A stretch of DNA of 64,000 nt from DATKMK01 sp035541895. GTDB lineage: Bacteria; Desulfobacterota; Binatia; HRBIN30; JACQVA1. Within the stretch, counting starts at the first letter, position 1. Every line of letters begins with the position of its first letter. Made by a program: the position numbers and the translations under genes. Location: positions 1 through 64,000 of the forward strand of contig DATKMK010000011.1 of the NCBI GenBank assembly GCA_035541895.1. Reading direction: 5' to 3'. Under the pieces are notes generated by a model, which had not been told where the DNA came from, searched no databases, and worked only from the letters and a program-made list of their open reading frames with translations. Shown piece after piece: positions 1-7,837 of the stretch.

Positions 1-1
1 G

Positions 2-55
2 GCGGAAATGTACCTGAGCGAGGCGCTGCATCGCCGCCCGACCGAACAACGGTGA
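2..55 (+). CDS. 3' end of an unidentified gene
   Basis: Only the last 17 codons are in the window, ending in the residues LHRRPTEQR before a TGA at 53-55. The frame is open to the window edge and stops 4 nt before the ATG of the kinase fragment that follows, so the two were probably cotranscribed. The fragment is too short to identify. Confidence 0.4.
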   Translation, partial: AEMYLSEALHRRPTEQR

Positions 56-59
56 TCGC

Positions 60-163
60 ATGCGACCACTTTCGCTCAAATGCCGCATCACGGCGACCAT
101 GCTCATCCTCCAGGCGATCGTGCTGGGATTGATGCTGGTGCTGACCCTCGCGCGCGCGGGGCT
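60..163 (+). other. N-terminal membrane segment of the kinase, in another frame
   Basis: An ATG at 60 opens a short frame beginning MRPLSLKCR and followed by a strongly hydrophobic stretch of about 20 residues, as expected for the first transmembrane helix of a sensor kinase. Around the GC run at 149-160 this frame leaves the kinase frame: shifting by one base gives RGYEQLTTAQT, which runs directly into the downstream kinase. The simplest reading is one broken gene, or one base error in the sequence, covering 60-1368. Confidence 0.65.
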
Positions 164-171
164 ACGAGCAG

Positions 172-1368
172 TTGACGACCGCCCAAACCATCGCGATGGG
201 CCTCCTCGAAACCCAGGCGCGGCACACCTTGCTGACGGCCGAATACGATCAGTTCCACCTCTACCTCCGCGGCCTGACGTCGGATCCGCGAATCGTCTCC
301 GTCGTTCTCCTCGATGATCAAGACAAAGTCGTCGCCAGCACCGCACCGGCGGAGATCGGCACCCACAAGCAACTGGTCGACAGCGGCGACCGGCTCTGGG
401 TGCGTCGGCCGCTGCGCAACGCCGCGGGCTTGCTCGGGACGCTGGCGATCGAGTTCTCCAGCGCGCCGATTGAAGAATCGTATCGCAATGCGCTCACCGA
501 AGGGGTTATCATTGGGCTGGCTGGCCTCATGGGCATCGCACTGATCAGCGTGTCGTTCGGGTTCTTCCTGACCCGCCGGCTCGACCGCGTGGCGCTGGCG
601 GCGGGGCAGCTCGCTCAGGGCGCGCGCGGGGTGTCGACCGGCGTGCGCGGCGCCGATGAAATCGGGCGGCTCGGCGAGGCCTTCGACAATTTGCCGCACG
701 AAATGCTCACACCGCTCACCGGAATCATCGGCTACGGGGAGTTGTTGAAGGACGGCCCCGACGCCACCAAGCCCGAAGAGATCCGCTACATGGCCAGCCG
801 AATCGTCGAGTGCGGCCAGCGGCTGCACCACCTGATTCAAAACTTTCTCATCTTCGCTCGCATCGAAGCGTCCGCCACCGACCCCACGATGCTGGCCGGG
901 CTGAAGGCATCCCGAACCGACGACGCGGCCGCGGTGGTGGCGCGCGCGGCGCGCCGGGCCACCGAAACCCAGGGGCGCTCCAGAGACTTGGTGATCGAGG
1001 GCGAAACCGGCGACGTGGCGATGCCCTCCGACTACCTCGTCAAGATCGTCGAAGAACTGGTGGACAACGCCTGCAAGTTCTCGCCGCGCTTCACCCCGGT
1101 CTCCGTTCAGACCGCGGTCGGCGACCGGTTCGAGCTGACGGTTCGCGATCAAGGGCGCGGTATGAGCGCGGCGGAGGTCGCACGCGTCGAGGCCTATGTG
1201 CAGTTCGAGCGAGCCCTCTACGAGCAACAGGGGATCGGATTGGGGTTGACGATCGCCCGGCGCTTGGCCGAGGTGCACGGCGGCGAGTTGAAGATCGACG
1301 GCGAAACCTACCACGGCACCACGGTGCGGGTATCGCTCCCGCTCGTCCGGCCCGGCTCACCGAGCTGA
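172..1368 (+). CDS. Sensor histidine kinase with HAMP domain (frameshifted 5' end)
   Basis: This is the body of a membrane histidine kinase. It has a periplasmic sensor region, a second transmembrane helix near residues 110-135, a HAMP domain, an H-box (PHEMLTPLTG) and an HATPase domain with an N-box (ELVDNACKF), a G1 box (DQGRGMS) and a G2 box (GIGLGLTIARR). The nominal start is a TTG at 172, but the true N-terminus with the first helix lies in another frame at 60-163. HAMP (DEIGRLGEAFDN) is joined almost directly to the H-box; the usual linker of 15-30 residues is missing, so an internal deletion is likely. The gene converges on and overlaps the Na+/Ca2+ exchanger by 12 nt. Kinase identity is firm; activity is doubtful. 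Confidence 0.8.
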   Translation: MTTAQTIAMGLLETQARHTLLTAEYDQFHLYLRGLTSDPRIVSVVLLDDQDKVVASTAPAEIGTHKQLVDSGDRLWVRRPLRNAAGLLGTLAIEFSSAPIEESYRNALTEGVIIGLAGLMGIALISVSFGFFLTRRLDRVALAAGQLAQGARGVSTGVRGADEIGRLGEAFDNLPHEMLTPLTGIIGYGELLKDGPDATKPEEIRYMASRIVECGQRLHHLIQNFLIFARIEASATDPTMLAGLKASRTDDAAAVVARAARRATETQGRSRDLVIEGETGDVAMPSDYLVKIVEELVDNACKFSPRFTPVSVQTAVGDRFELTVRDQGRGMSAAEVARVEAYVQFERALYEQQGIGLGLTIARRLAEVHGGELKIDGETYHGTTVRVSLPLVRPGSPS

Positions 1369-2538
1369 CGCGCTGGGATAGAGCCCTTCGCGGAACAGAA
1401 CCGGGAGATCGCGTGCTCGGCGCAGCATCGTAATCACGCCGAGCACCAGGTACGCGGCGCAGAAGCCGTAGCGCACGTAGGGATCGGGATAGAACAGTTG
1501 CGCGGCGAACAGGATGAACAACGCCGCCACTTCGAGCAGCGAGATGCGCAGGTTAGCCAGCACGCCGACGGCGAACAACGATTGCGCCGCAGTCAGCAAG
1601 ATCTCCTCGACCTGACGCGCGTCGAGATGCAACGCGCTCGGCGCGCCGGCGGAGATGCTGTAAACCAAGGGCAGCGTCCCGACCAGCAGGGTCCACTGAT
1701 TCACCTTCGACGAGACCATCGCCCCCATGCCGGCCTGCGCGTCGCCGCGGAAGGTGAGGATGCAGGCGATCGCCACCTCCGGTGCTTCCGAGGCCAGCGG
1801 CGCCAGCCACTGCACCAACAAAAACTCGTCGATGCCGGATTGCGTGCCAATGTGAACCAGCGCTTCCGCGAAGCGTTCCGCGGACCCGAAGATCACGACC
1901 GCCGAGAACACGAACAGCAACCCGATCGCGGTGCGGCGCGCCACCGGCGGCAGCAGCGCGAGCGCAGCGGCCGGCCCTAGCAACTCGGGCTCCTCGACCT
2001 CGCCCTGTGCGATCCGCCAGACATAGCCGACAAAGCATCCCACCAGCACCACCATGTCGAGGAGTGAGATTGTGCCCTTGAGCGGAATCACGAACGAGTA
2101 CACGGTCGCGATCGTCAAGAACACCAACTCGATGCTGCGACTGCGCGGCAATTCCAGTTCGCGCCCGTGCCCACGCCACCAGAACAGCACGACGATCAGC
2201 GGCCACGCGATTCCGATCAGCAGCCGATTTGCGCCCGTCATGTTGGCGGTGGCGTAGGCGGTGTACTCATGATGGTGCGGCGCCTTCCACGCGAAGTAGA
2301 GGTCGACGGCGTATTCCGGCAAGACCGCGATCAGCGCCAGCGCCGCCAAGGCGAGCCCCTGCGAGATGTCGAGCTGCGCCACCTCGGCGGCCCAGGTGAG
2401 CAGGAAGGCCGCCCCGAGAATCGCGACGCCGAACAGCGCAGCTTCGGTGCCGGCCGCGGCGTGCACACCGCCGAAGCGCAACGCTAAGGCCGGCAGCGTC
2501 ACCGCCGCCGACAAAATGATCGGAACCAACCGACTCAT
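1357..2538 (-). CDS. Sodium/calcium exchanger family membrane protein
   Basis: This is a polytopic membrane protein of about 393 residues with roughly ten hydrophobic helices in two halves, as in the Na_Ca_ex (CaCA) cation antiporters. Each half carries an acidic alpha-repeat-like motif: ALIAVLPEYAVDLYF in the first half and LAPLASEAPEVAIA in the second, matching the duplicated ion-binding helices of the family. It should exchange Ca2+ for Na+ or H+ across the inner membrane. The ATG at 2538 (MSRLVPI) is preferred because the 15 codons upstream are polar and Arg-rich, unlike the hydrophobic start expected. No partner gene is adjacent; the neighbour on the same strand starts 51 nt upstream. 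Confidence 0.85.
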   Translation of the reverse strand: MSRLVPIILSAAVTLPALALRFGGVHAAAGTEAALFGVAILGAAFLLTWAAEVAQLDISQGLALAALALIAVLPEYAVDLYFAWKAPHHHEYTAYATANMTGANRLLIGIAWPLIVVLFWWRGHGRELELPRSRSIELVFLTIATVYSFVIPLKGTISLLDMVVLVGCFVGYVWRIAQGEVEEPELLGPAAALALLPPVARRTAIGLLFVFSAVVIFGSAERFAEALVHIGTQSGIDEFLLVQWLAPLASEAPEVAIACILTFRGDAQAGMGAMVSSKVNQWTLLVGTLPLVYSISAGAPSALHLDARQVEEILLTAAQSLFAVGVLANLRISLLEVAALFILFAAQLFYPDPYVRYGFCAAYLVLGVITMLRRARDLPVLFREGLYPSASAR

Positions 2539-2589
2539 CGCGTGTCGGCGACCTTGCCTACACGGACCGGGCGGCACGCGCAACGGTTG

Positions 2590-3045
2590 TCAGCCGATGG
2601 TCAACGGAATCTCGACGTAGTCGCGGTGCGCTGTGTCCCACGCGAACGCCTTGGCCGCCCTTGCGATGCCCTCGCGCACCGACACCACGATCTGACCGGC
2701 GTCGGGATAGCTCGGCTCGTCCCAAACGGTCGCTTGCTTGCGGTCTTCGGCGGAGAAGTAGGCGTCGTGATCCGGATGCGAGTGAAAGATCGCTCGAATG
2801 ATGAGATCGCCGCGCTCGTGACCGGTGAGGATCGGCACCGCTTCCTTGCCCATGGTGTACGCGGTGCGCGCGTCGCGCAGCGACGGATCAGCGGCATGCC
2901 GGTCGTTCTGAATGTTGCTGACGCACACGACTTCTTCGCGTCCGTCGCGCTGCACGACGAATCCGCAGGCTTCGTGCGGATAACAAGCCGCCGCGTGCGC
3001 TTCGATGGCGGCGCGGCTGGCTGCTTGTATGCGGAGTTCGGTCAT
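2590..3045 (-). CDS. JAMM/MPN metallopeptidase (Mov34/PAD-1 type)
   Basis: This small zinc peptidase of 151 residues is the size of stand-alone prokaryotic JAMM proteins. The complete metal site is visible: Glu25 in PHEACGF, His88 and His90 in HSHP, Ser98 and Asp101, with the H-x-H-x7-S-x2-D spacing. Such proteins cleave isopeptide bonds or release sulfur-carrier proteins from C-terminal conjugates. No ubiquitin-like or ThiS/MoaD partner lies next to it, so the substrate is unknown. Its ATG overlaps the stop of the upstream PanE-like gene by 4 nt, which suggests translational coupling. Confidence 0.85.
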   Translation of the reverse strand: MTELRIQAASRAAIEAHAAACYPHEACGFVVQRDGREEVVCVSNIQNDRHAADPSLRDARTAYTMGKEAVPILTGHERGDLIIRAIFHSHPDHDAYFSAEDRKQATVWDEPSYPDAGQIVVSVREGIARAAKAFAWDTAHRDYVEIPLTIG

Positions 3046-3980
3046 CGGCGTTGCTCCCGGTAGCGCACCAGACGCGTGAGCGTCTCGTTGACGGGGGTGA
3101 CGATACTGTGCGCGTTACCGCGACGCCAGATCGCACCGTTGATCGCTTCGATCTCGGTCCGGCGCCCACGTTCGAGGTCCTGCAACATCGACGAGCGATG
3201 ATCGAACGTGCTCGGCACCAACCGATCGTAAAACAGCGCGCGGTACTCCGCGGCTGATGACCACTGCAGCCGAATCGCTTCGGCGCGCGCAACGGCAAAG
3301 GCTTCGTCGATGACGGCGTCCATGATGGCGCGCGTGTCGGCGTGTTCGGCGAGCGCGCCGTACCCCACCCCGAGCAGTGCCCCGAGCGGGTTGAGCGCGG
3401 CGTTGTAGAACACTTTCGCCCACAGCGCGGCCTCGATGTCGTCGCTGTACGCCGACGGGATGCCCGCGGCGTCGAAGCGCGCCGTCCACTGGCGTGCGCG
3501 CTCATCGAGCGCCGGATGCACTCCGGAGCGGCGCGCGCCGACGAGCACACGATCGGCGTAGACGGTGACACGGACACAACCGGGCTGGGTGACTTCGACC
3601 CCGAAGATCACGCGTGCCCCCAGCGTGCGCGCCGGCGACACCACCGCTTCGATGGTCTCGACGTTTCCCAGCCCGTTTTGCAGCGAGATCACCACGCCGT
3701 CGGGTGCAAGACAGGGTGCAACCGACTCGATCGCGGCGCGCGTGTCGTACGACTTGACGGTGAGCAAAATGGTCTCGGTGACGATTCGCGGCGGCGTCGT
3801 GCACAACTCGAAGCCGCGCACGTGATGCTCGCCCCAGATCCCGCTGATGCGCAGTCCATCGCGCCCGATGGCGTCGAGGTGCGCGCTGCGTCCGAGCAAG
3901 GTTACGGCGCAGCCGGCGCGGCGCAGCAGACCGCCGAACACCGATCCGAGGGCGCCGGCGCCGGCGACCAACACGTGCAT
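3042..3980 (-). CDS. panE: 2-dehydropantoate 2-reductase family protein
   Basis: This is an NADPH-dependent ketopantoate reductase of 312 residues, the normal family length. The Rossmann motif GAGALGS is at residues 7-13 of the chosen product, followed by the ApbA N-terminal domain and a helical C-terminal domain with the family motifs KVFYNAALNPLGAL and ERGRRTEIEAING. It would reduce 2-dehydropantoate to pantoate for coenzyme A synthesis, although PanE paralogs also act on other 2-oxoacids. The start is the ATG at 3980 (MHVLVAGAG); the 40 codons upstream in frame are low-complexity Arg/Pro sequence and overlap the divergent promoter region. It is coupled to the JAMM gene by a 4-nt overlap. 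Confidence 0.85.
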   Translation of the reverse strand: MHVLVAGAGALGSVFGGLLRRAGCAVTLLGRSAHLDAIGRDGLRISGIWGEHHVRGFELCTTPPRIVTETILLTVKSYDTRAAIESVAPCLAPDGVVISLQNGLGNVETIEAVVSPARTLGARVIFGVEVTQPGCVRVTVYADRVLVGARRSGVHPALDERARQWTARFDAAGIPSAYSDDIEAALWAKVFYNAALNPLGALLGVGYGALAEHADTRAIMDAVIDEAFAVARAEAIRLQWSSAAEYRALFYDRLVPSTFDHRSSMLQDLERGRRTEIEAINGAIWRRGNAHSIVTPVNETLTRLVRYREQRR

Positions 3981-4034
3981 GCCGGCCCCTTTATCGCTTC
4001 TGACGCGGCGAGGAAATCGGTTGATCTCACGGCG

Positions 4035-4063
4035 ACGACAGGGCGCGGGCGAACGGGTATAGT
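4035..4063 (+). promoter_or_regulatory. Candidate sigma-70 promoter for the phosphoesterase gene
   Basis: ACGACA (4035-4040, four of six matches to the -35 consensus) and TATAGT (4058-4063, five of six) are separated by 17 bases, and the -10 ends 11 nt before the ATG at 4075. It lies in the gap between the divergent panE and phosphoesterase genes. The leader would be very short. Confidence 0.45.
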
Positions 4064-4074
4064 GGTGCGGCATC

Positions 4075-4557
4075 ATGGTCATCGGGTTGATCTCGGACAC
4101 GCATGCACAGCTCCACCCCGGTGTGCGCCGAGCGTTTCGCGGCGTGGATCAGATCTGGCACGCGGGCGACGTCGGCAGCGAGGCGATCCTCGACGAGTTG
4201 GCGGAACTGGCACCGGTGACGGCGATTCACGGCAACGCCGATCCGAGCGTCTTGCAGCAGCGGCTGCCGGATCGTCGGATCATCCGGTGTGCATCGCTGC
4301 GCGCACTGCTGGTGCATCAGGCGCAAGCCGGGCGGCGCTGGCTGCCGGCGGTGACCGAGTTGATCGCGCGCGAGCGGCCCGCGGTCGTGGTCTTCGGTCA
4401 CAGCCACGTGCAGTACCTCGACGAACGCGACGGCGTGCTGTTCATCAACCCCGGCGGTGGCGGTCGCCGCCGCTTCCGTCTGCGGCGCAGCGTTGCCCGA
4501 CTATGCATCGGGGGCGATCAACCGCGAGCGCAGATCGTCTGGCTCGATGCGGAGTGA
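4075..4557 (+). CDS. YfcE/MJ0936-type metallophosphoesterase
   Basis: This is a compact calcineurin-like phosphoesterase of 160 residues, the usual size of the YfcE/MJ0936 group. The dinuclear metal site is intact: Asp8-x-His10 (SDTH), Gly31-Asp32 (AGDVG), Gly53-Asn54 (HGNAD) and GHSH at 108-111. Relatives hydrolyse phosphodiesters in vitro; their cellular substrates are mostly unknown. It reads away from panE and is followed after 48 nt by the sugar nucleotidyltransferase, so it may head that unit. Confidence 0.88.
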   Translation: MVIGLISDTHAQLHPGVRRAFRGVDQIWHAGDVGSEAILDELAELAPVTAIHGNADPSVLQQRLPDRRIIRCASLRALLVHQAQAGRRWLPAVTELIARERPAVVVFGHSHVQYLDERDGVLFINPGGGGRRRFRLRRSVARLCIGGDQPRAQIVWLDAE

Positions 4558-4605
4558 GGAACTTCTCGCTCGCAATTCCCGGGCGCGCTGACTATTCTCA
4601 TCGAC

Positions 4606-5358
4606 ATGCAAGCGGTGTTGCTGGCCGCGGGACGGGGCACGCGCATGGGCGCGCTGACGGCGACCTGCCCGAAGCCGCTGCTGACGGTGGCGGAGCGACC
4701 GATCATCGAGCACATCATCGCCGGCTTTGCGGACGCGGGGGTGCGCGAGTTCGTGATCGTCACCGGGTATCGCGGCGCCCAGATCGAGGCGGCGCTTGCC
4801 GACGGCGCGCGGCTGGGCGTGCACATTGTGTATCGACAACAGGAACACGCGCTCGGGACCGCGCGGGCGCTGCTGCTCGCACGCGACGTGATCGCTCCCG
4901 TGCCATTCGCGCTGAGCTGGGGCGACATTCTGGTGCAGCCGGACTTGTATCCGACGCTGGTCGCGCGCTTTCACGCTCGCCCGTGCGACGCGCTGCTCGC
5001 CCTCAACGACACCGACGATCCCCGCGCGGGAGCGGCGGTGTACGTTGAGCGCGACCGCCGGGTCACACGGATCGTCGAAAAGCCACCGCCGGGCACGTCG
5101 ACGACGCGCTGGAACAACGCCGGCGTCTTCGTCTTTGATCCGATCATCTTCGACTATGCGGCGCGTGTGCAGCCGTCGCCGCGCGGCGAGTACGAGTTGC
5201 CGCAGGCGATCGCGGCGATGGTGTCGGACGGACGTCCGGTGTTCAGCGTGCCGATCGACGGCTACTGGAGCGATGTCGGCACGCCCGAAGATCTGCACCG
5301 CGCGCGGCGCGACTTCCCGGCGCGCAACGCCTCGGCCGCGGATTCCGTGTTGGTATGA
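4606..5358 (+). CDS. Sugar-1-phosphate nucleotidyltransferase
   Basis: This GT-A fold nucleotidyltransferase (NTP_transferase family, 250 residues) would join a sugar 1-phosphate to an NTP, giving an NDP-sugar and pyrophosphate. The N-terminal signature LAAGRGTRMG (residues 6-15) and the substrate lysine in CPKPLL (Lys23) are present, and the metal-site region reads SWGDILV (Asp107). There is no C-terminal left-handed beta-helix, so it is not a GlmU-type fusion. Its stop overlaps the start of the galactokinase by 4 nt, which implies coupled synthesis and a sugar to sugar-1-phosphate to NDP-sugar route. The exact sugar and base cannot be read from the sequence. Confidence 0.85.
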   Translation: MQAVLLAAGRGTRMGALTATCPKPLLTVAERPIIEHIIAGFADAGVREFVIVTGYRGAQIEAALADGARLGVHIVYRQQEHALGTARALLLARDVIAPVPFALSWGDILVQPDLYPTLVARFHARPCDALLALNDTDDPRAGAAVYVERDRRVTRIVEKPPPGTSTTRWNNAGVFVFDPIIFDYAARVQPSPRGEYELPQAIAAMVSDGRPVFSVPIDGYWSDVGTPEDLHRARRDFPARNASAADSVLV

Positions 5359-6728
5359 TTGTCGAATCGCTTCCAGCGCCCGAGCGCCGCCAGGGCGACG
5401 AGTTGCTCGATCGGTTCACACAGTGCTTCGGTCGGCCGGCGACCCACTTCGTCGAAGCGCCCGGACGCGTGAATCTCCTCGGCGAGCATACCGACTACAA
5501 CGGTTTGCCGGTGCTGCCGATGGCGATCGATCGCTCCGTGCGGATCGCGGTCGCAGCGGCGGGCGATCGCGGCGTTCGCCTCCGCAATCTCCGCGACGCC
5601 GATTTCCCCGCGCGCAGTTACATCCTGGCGGCGGACCTGCCGGCATACGCGAACGGGGATTGGGGCAACTATCACAAGGCGGCAGCACACGGACTCGTTC
5701 GCACCCGCTATGGCGAGTTGTGCCGTGGCGGTGACTTCTTGGTCGGCGGCGATATTCCGGCCGGCGCGGGGCTATCCTCATCATCGGCGCTGGTCGTGGC
5801 CAGCGCCCTGGCGTTGCTCGCCGTCAACGACATCGAGATCCCGTTCGCCGACTTGGCGGAGTTGCTCCCGCAAGCCGAACGGTACGTCGGCACATTGAGC
5901 GGCGGTATGGATCAAGCCGTCAGCTTGTTAGCGCAAGCGGGCCAGGCGTTGCGCATCGACTTCTTCCCGCTGCGCGTGCAGCCCGTGCCGTTGCCCGCGG
6001 GTTACCACGTGATCGTGTGTCACTGTTTGGTGACCGCCGAGAAATCCGGCCGCGCGCGCCAGGCGTACAACCAGCGCGTGATCGAGTGCCGGTTGGCGAC
6101 GCGCGTGTGCGACGTGTCGCTTGCGCCCGCCCTGCCGCGGGCGTTGGCGCGCCTGGGTGACGTTGCGCAGCTCTTTCCCGGCCGCGCGCTCAGCGAGTTC
6201 CTGCCGGCACTGGAGGCCCGATTGCCACCGCGGCCGCTGACCCTCGCGGAAATCGCCCGCGTCGTTGGAGCCAGCCCGGCGCAGTTGCGCGCGGACTGTC
6301 AGATCCCATCGGACGTCACCGAGCCGTATGCACTGTGGCGGCGCGTGCGCCACGTGTTCACCGAAGCCGATCGCGTTGAGCGGGCGGTGTCACTGCTGCA
6401 GGCCGGCGATGCGTCGGGATTCGGCGCGTTGATGGACGCCTCGCATGCGAGTTGCCGCGACGACTACGAAATCAGTTGCCCCGAGATCGAAGAGTTGGTG
6501 ACCACCGCGAAGGAGTCGGGCGCGCTGGGCGCGCGCGTCACCGGCGCCGGATTCGGAGGGTGCATCGTGGCGCTGGTCGAGAGCGACGCGGTCGCCGGCT
6601 TTCTCGACTTGCTCGACCGCCGCTTCTACCGCGAACGATTGGGCAGTGCCGATCGCGCCACCGCCCACCGATTCGTCTTTCAACCATGCGGCGGCGCGCG
6701 GGTGAAAATGGTGCGTGGTGAGTCGTGA
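5355..6728 (+). CDS. galK: Galactokinase-family GHMP kinase, long form
   Basis: The galactokinase signature GRVNLLGEHTDYN lies at residues 37-49, the GHMP ATP loop PAGAGLSSSSA at 135-145, and the C-terminal GHMP motif TGAGFGGCIVAL near 398-410. The product is 457 residues, longer than typical bacterial GalK (about 380-390) and close to eukaryotic GALK2-type enzymes; the extra length lies in the middle, roughly residues 240-330. It should phosphorylate galactose or a related hexose such as GalNAc at C1. The preceding nucleotidyltransferase is translationally coupled and could activate the product. The end of the gene lies inside a heptanucleotide repeat. Confidence 0.85.
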   Translation: MIVESLPAPERRQGDELLDRFTQCFGRPATHFVEAPGRVNLLGEHTDYNGLPVLPMAIDRSVRIAVAAAGDRGVRLRNLRDADFPARSYILAADLPAYANGDWGNYHKAAAHGLVRTRYGELCRGGDFLVGGDIPAGAGLSSSSALVVASALALLAVNDIEIPFADLAELLPQAERYVGTLSGGMDQAVSLLAQAGQALRIDFFPLRVQPVPLPAGYHVIVCHCLVTAEKSGRARQAYNQRVIECRLATRVCDVSLAPALPRALARLGDVAQLFPGRALSEFLPALEARLPPRPLTLAEIARVVGASPAQLRADCQIPSDVTEPYALWRRVRHVFTEADRVERAVSLLQAGDASGFGALMDASHASCRDDYEISCPEIEELVTTAKESGALGARVTGAGFGGCIVALVESDAVAGFLDLLDRRFYRERLGSADRATAHRFVFQPCGGARVKMVRGES

Positions 6729-6757
6729 GGGGTGAGTGGTGAGGGGTGAATGGTGAC
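6711..6757 (+). repeat. Heptanucleotide tandem repeat, consensus GTGAGKG
   Basis: Six to seven imperfect 7-bp units follow each other: GTGCGTG, GTGAGTC, GTGAGGG, GTGAGTG, GTGAGGG, GTGAATG and GTGAC. The array contains the galactokinase stop codon (6726-6728), the G-rich ribosome-binding region and the ATG (6750) of the lipoprotein gene. It resembles the short tandemly repeated repetitive (STRR) sequences known from cyanobacteria. Confidence 0.8.
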
Positions 6758-7478
6758 TTGGGTTGTGCGCGCGCTCCTCAGTCTTTGTGTGATGCTCGCG
6801 GGCTGCGCGCTCCTCCGCGCCCCGGCGGCGAAGGAAGAGGTGCTGTTCGGCGGTACCCTGCAGGAATTGGTGCCACATCATCACGGCGACCATTTCGTGT
6901 ACCGCGTCGCCGGCAAGCACGGGAACAACCCGCTACAGGTCGAACATCTCTCACAGCTCGACGCTGCCGGCGAGTTCATCCTCGACTTGACCGTCGACGG
7001 TGTCCCGGCGGGGCGCCAGCACCTGCGCGATGACGGGACCTCGGTGCTGCTGATCAGCGAGGGCTGGATGCAACAGGGGGTGATCGTCTCCTACGACCCG
7101 CCGCTGCCGGGTCTCGCGGTCCCCTTGACGACCGCGACGCGCCGTGCAACCGCGGCGGTGACAATGCAGGACGGACGGAACGGCAAGGTGGTAGCGCGGG
7201 GACGGGTCGAGCAGACCAGCACAGCCAGCCGCCCAGCCGGCGACGACACCGGAGTTTTCGCAGTGCGAACGGTCCGGGCAATTCAACTGACGAACAGCGC
7301 GACGCGCCTGGCGGCAACCACCTGGATCAAACCGGGGATCGGCGAGGTGCGCTCGGACGGCGTCGTCGACGGCGGGCCCCGCATCCGGCGCGAGCTGTTG
7401 TGCGCCATCGTCGACGGCACTCGCATGGGCGACAAATGCGACCAGATCCTGTCGCCGGCCCCGGAGAACCCGCAATGA
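6750..7478 (+). CDS. Putative lipoprotein of unknown function
   Basis: The product has 242 residues. A lipoprotein signal is clear: a short hydrophobic N-terminus followed by the lipobox LAGC with the lipidated Cys at residue 19. The mature part is predicted beta-rich and soluble, and I recognise no known domain. Its stop overlaps the start of the pilin-like gene by 4 nt, so the two are probably made together. The ATG at 6750 sits within the heptamer array, with GAGGGG just upstream as the likely ribosome-binding site; a GTG at 6753 is also possible. Confidence 0.6.
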   Translation: MVTWVVRALLSLCVMLAGCALLRAPAAKEEVLFGGTLQELVPHHHGDHFVYRVAGKHGNNPLQVEHLSQLDAAGEFILDLTVDGVPAGRQHLRDDGTSVLLISEGWMQQGVIVSYDPPLPGLAVPLTTATRRATAAVTMQDGRNGKVVARGRVEQTSTASRPAGDDTGVFAVRTVRAIQLTNSATRLAATTWIKPGIGEVRSDGVVDGGPRIRRELLCAIVDGTRMGDKCDQILSPAPENPQ

Positions 7479-7813
7479 ACCATCGCCGGCAACGCGGCTT
7501 CAGCTTCGTGTCGATCGTAGTGGCCATGCTGGTGCTGGCGGCGTTGTACTTCGGGTATTTCCATTTTCAGTCCTCGATGACGAGCGAACGCAAGACAGGG
7601 ATCCAAAGCATCGAGGCGGCCAAGGACGTTGCCTGTCGCACGCAGCGCCAACAGATCGAGCGCGACGTGCAACTGTACGTCGCCGATCACGACCACCCGC
7701 CGCGTTCACTCGACGATCTAGAGCATGCCGGGATTCACGTGCCGCCGTGCCCCGAAGGGGGCGACTACAGTCTCCGGGGTGCACACGTCGTCTGCAGCAA
7801 GCACGGCTCCTGA
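7475..7813 (+). CDS. Type IV pilin-like protein with atypical N-terminus
   Basis: The product has 112 residues. A short basic leader (MNHRRQRG) ends in Gly8-Phe9, followed by a single hydrophobic helix to about residue 28, the architecture of prepilin-peptidase substrates. The rest is a small globular tail with three Cys residues (in DVACRTQ, PPCPEG and VVCSKH). The glutamate expected five residues after cleavage is Ser13 here, which is unusual because that glutamate is needed for assembly in true pilins. It may be a minor pseudopilin or only a membrane-anchored protein. It is coupled to the upstream lipoprotein gene by a 4-nt overlap. Confidence 0.6.
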   Translation: MNHRRQRGFSFVSIVVAMLVLAALYFGYFHFQSSMTSERKTGIQSIEAAKDVACRTQRQQIERDVQLYVADHDHPPRSLDDLEHAGIHVPPCPEGGDYSLRGAHVVCSKHGS

Positions 7814-7827
7814 CGTTCAAGCCGTGC
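7801..7827 (+). terminator. Stem-loop at a convergent gene end
   Basis: GCACGGCT (7801-7808) and AGCCGTGC (7820-7827) form a perfect 8-bp stem with an 11-nt loop. The stop codon of the pilin-like gene lies in the loop. A short ATTTTA follows a few bases later at 7834-7839, so the U-tract is weak. It sits between two convergent genes and could act in both directions. Confidence 0.5.
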
Positions 7828-7837
7828 GGGGGCGATT

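Noticed and set aside
3342..5048. Plus-strand open frame of about 568 codons across panE, the phosphoesterase and the nucleotidyltransferase
   Set aside because: Low-complexity Arg-rich sequence crossing three real genes and a promoter region; it has no domain and no ribosome-binding site.
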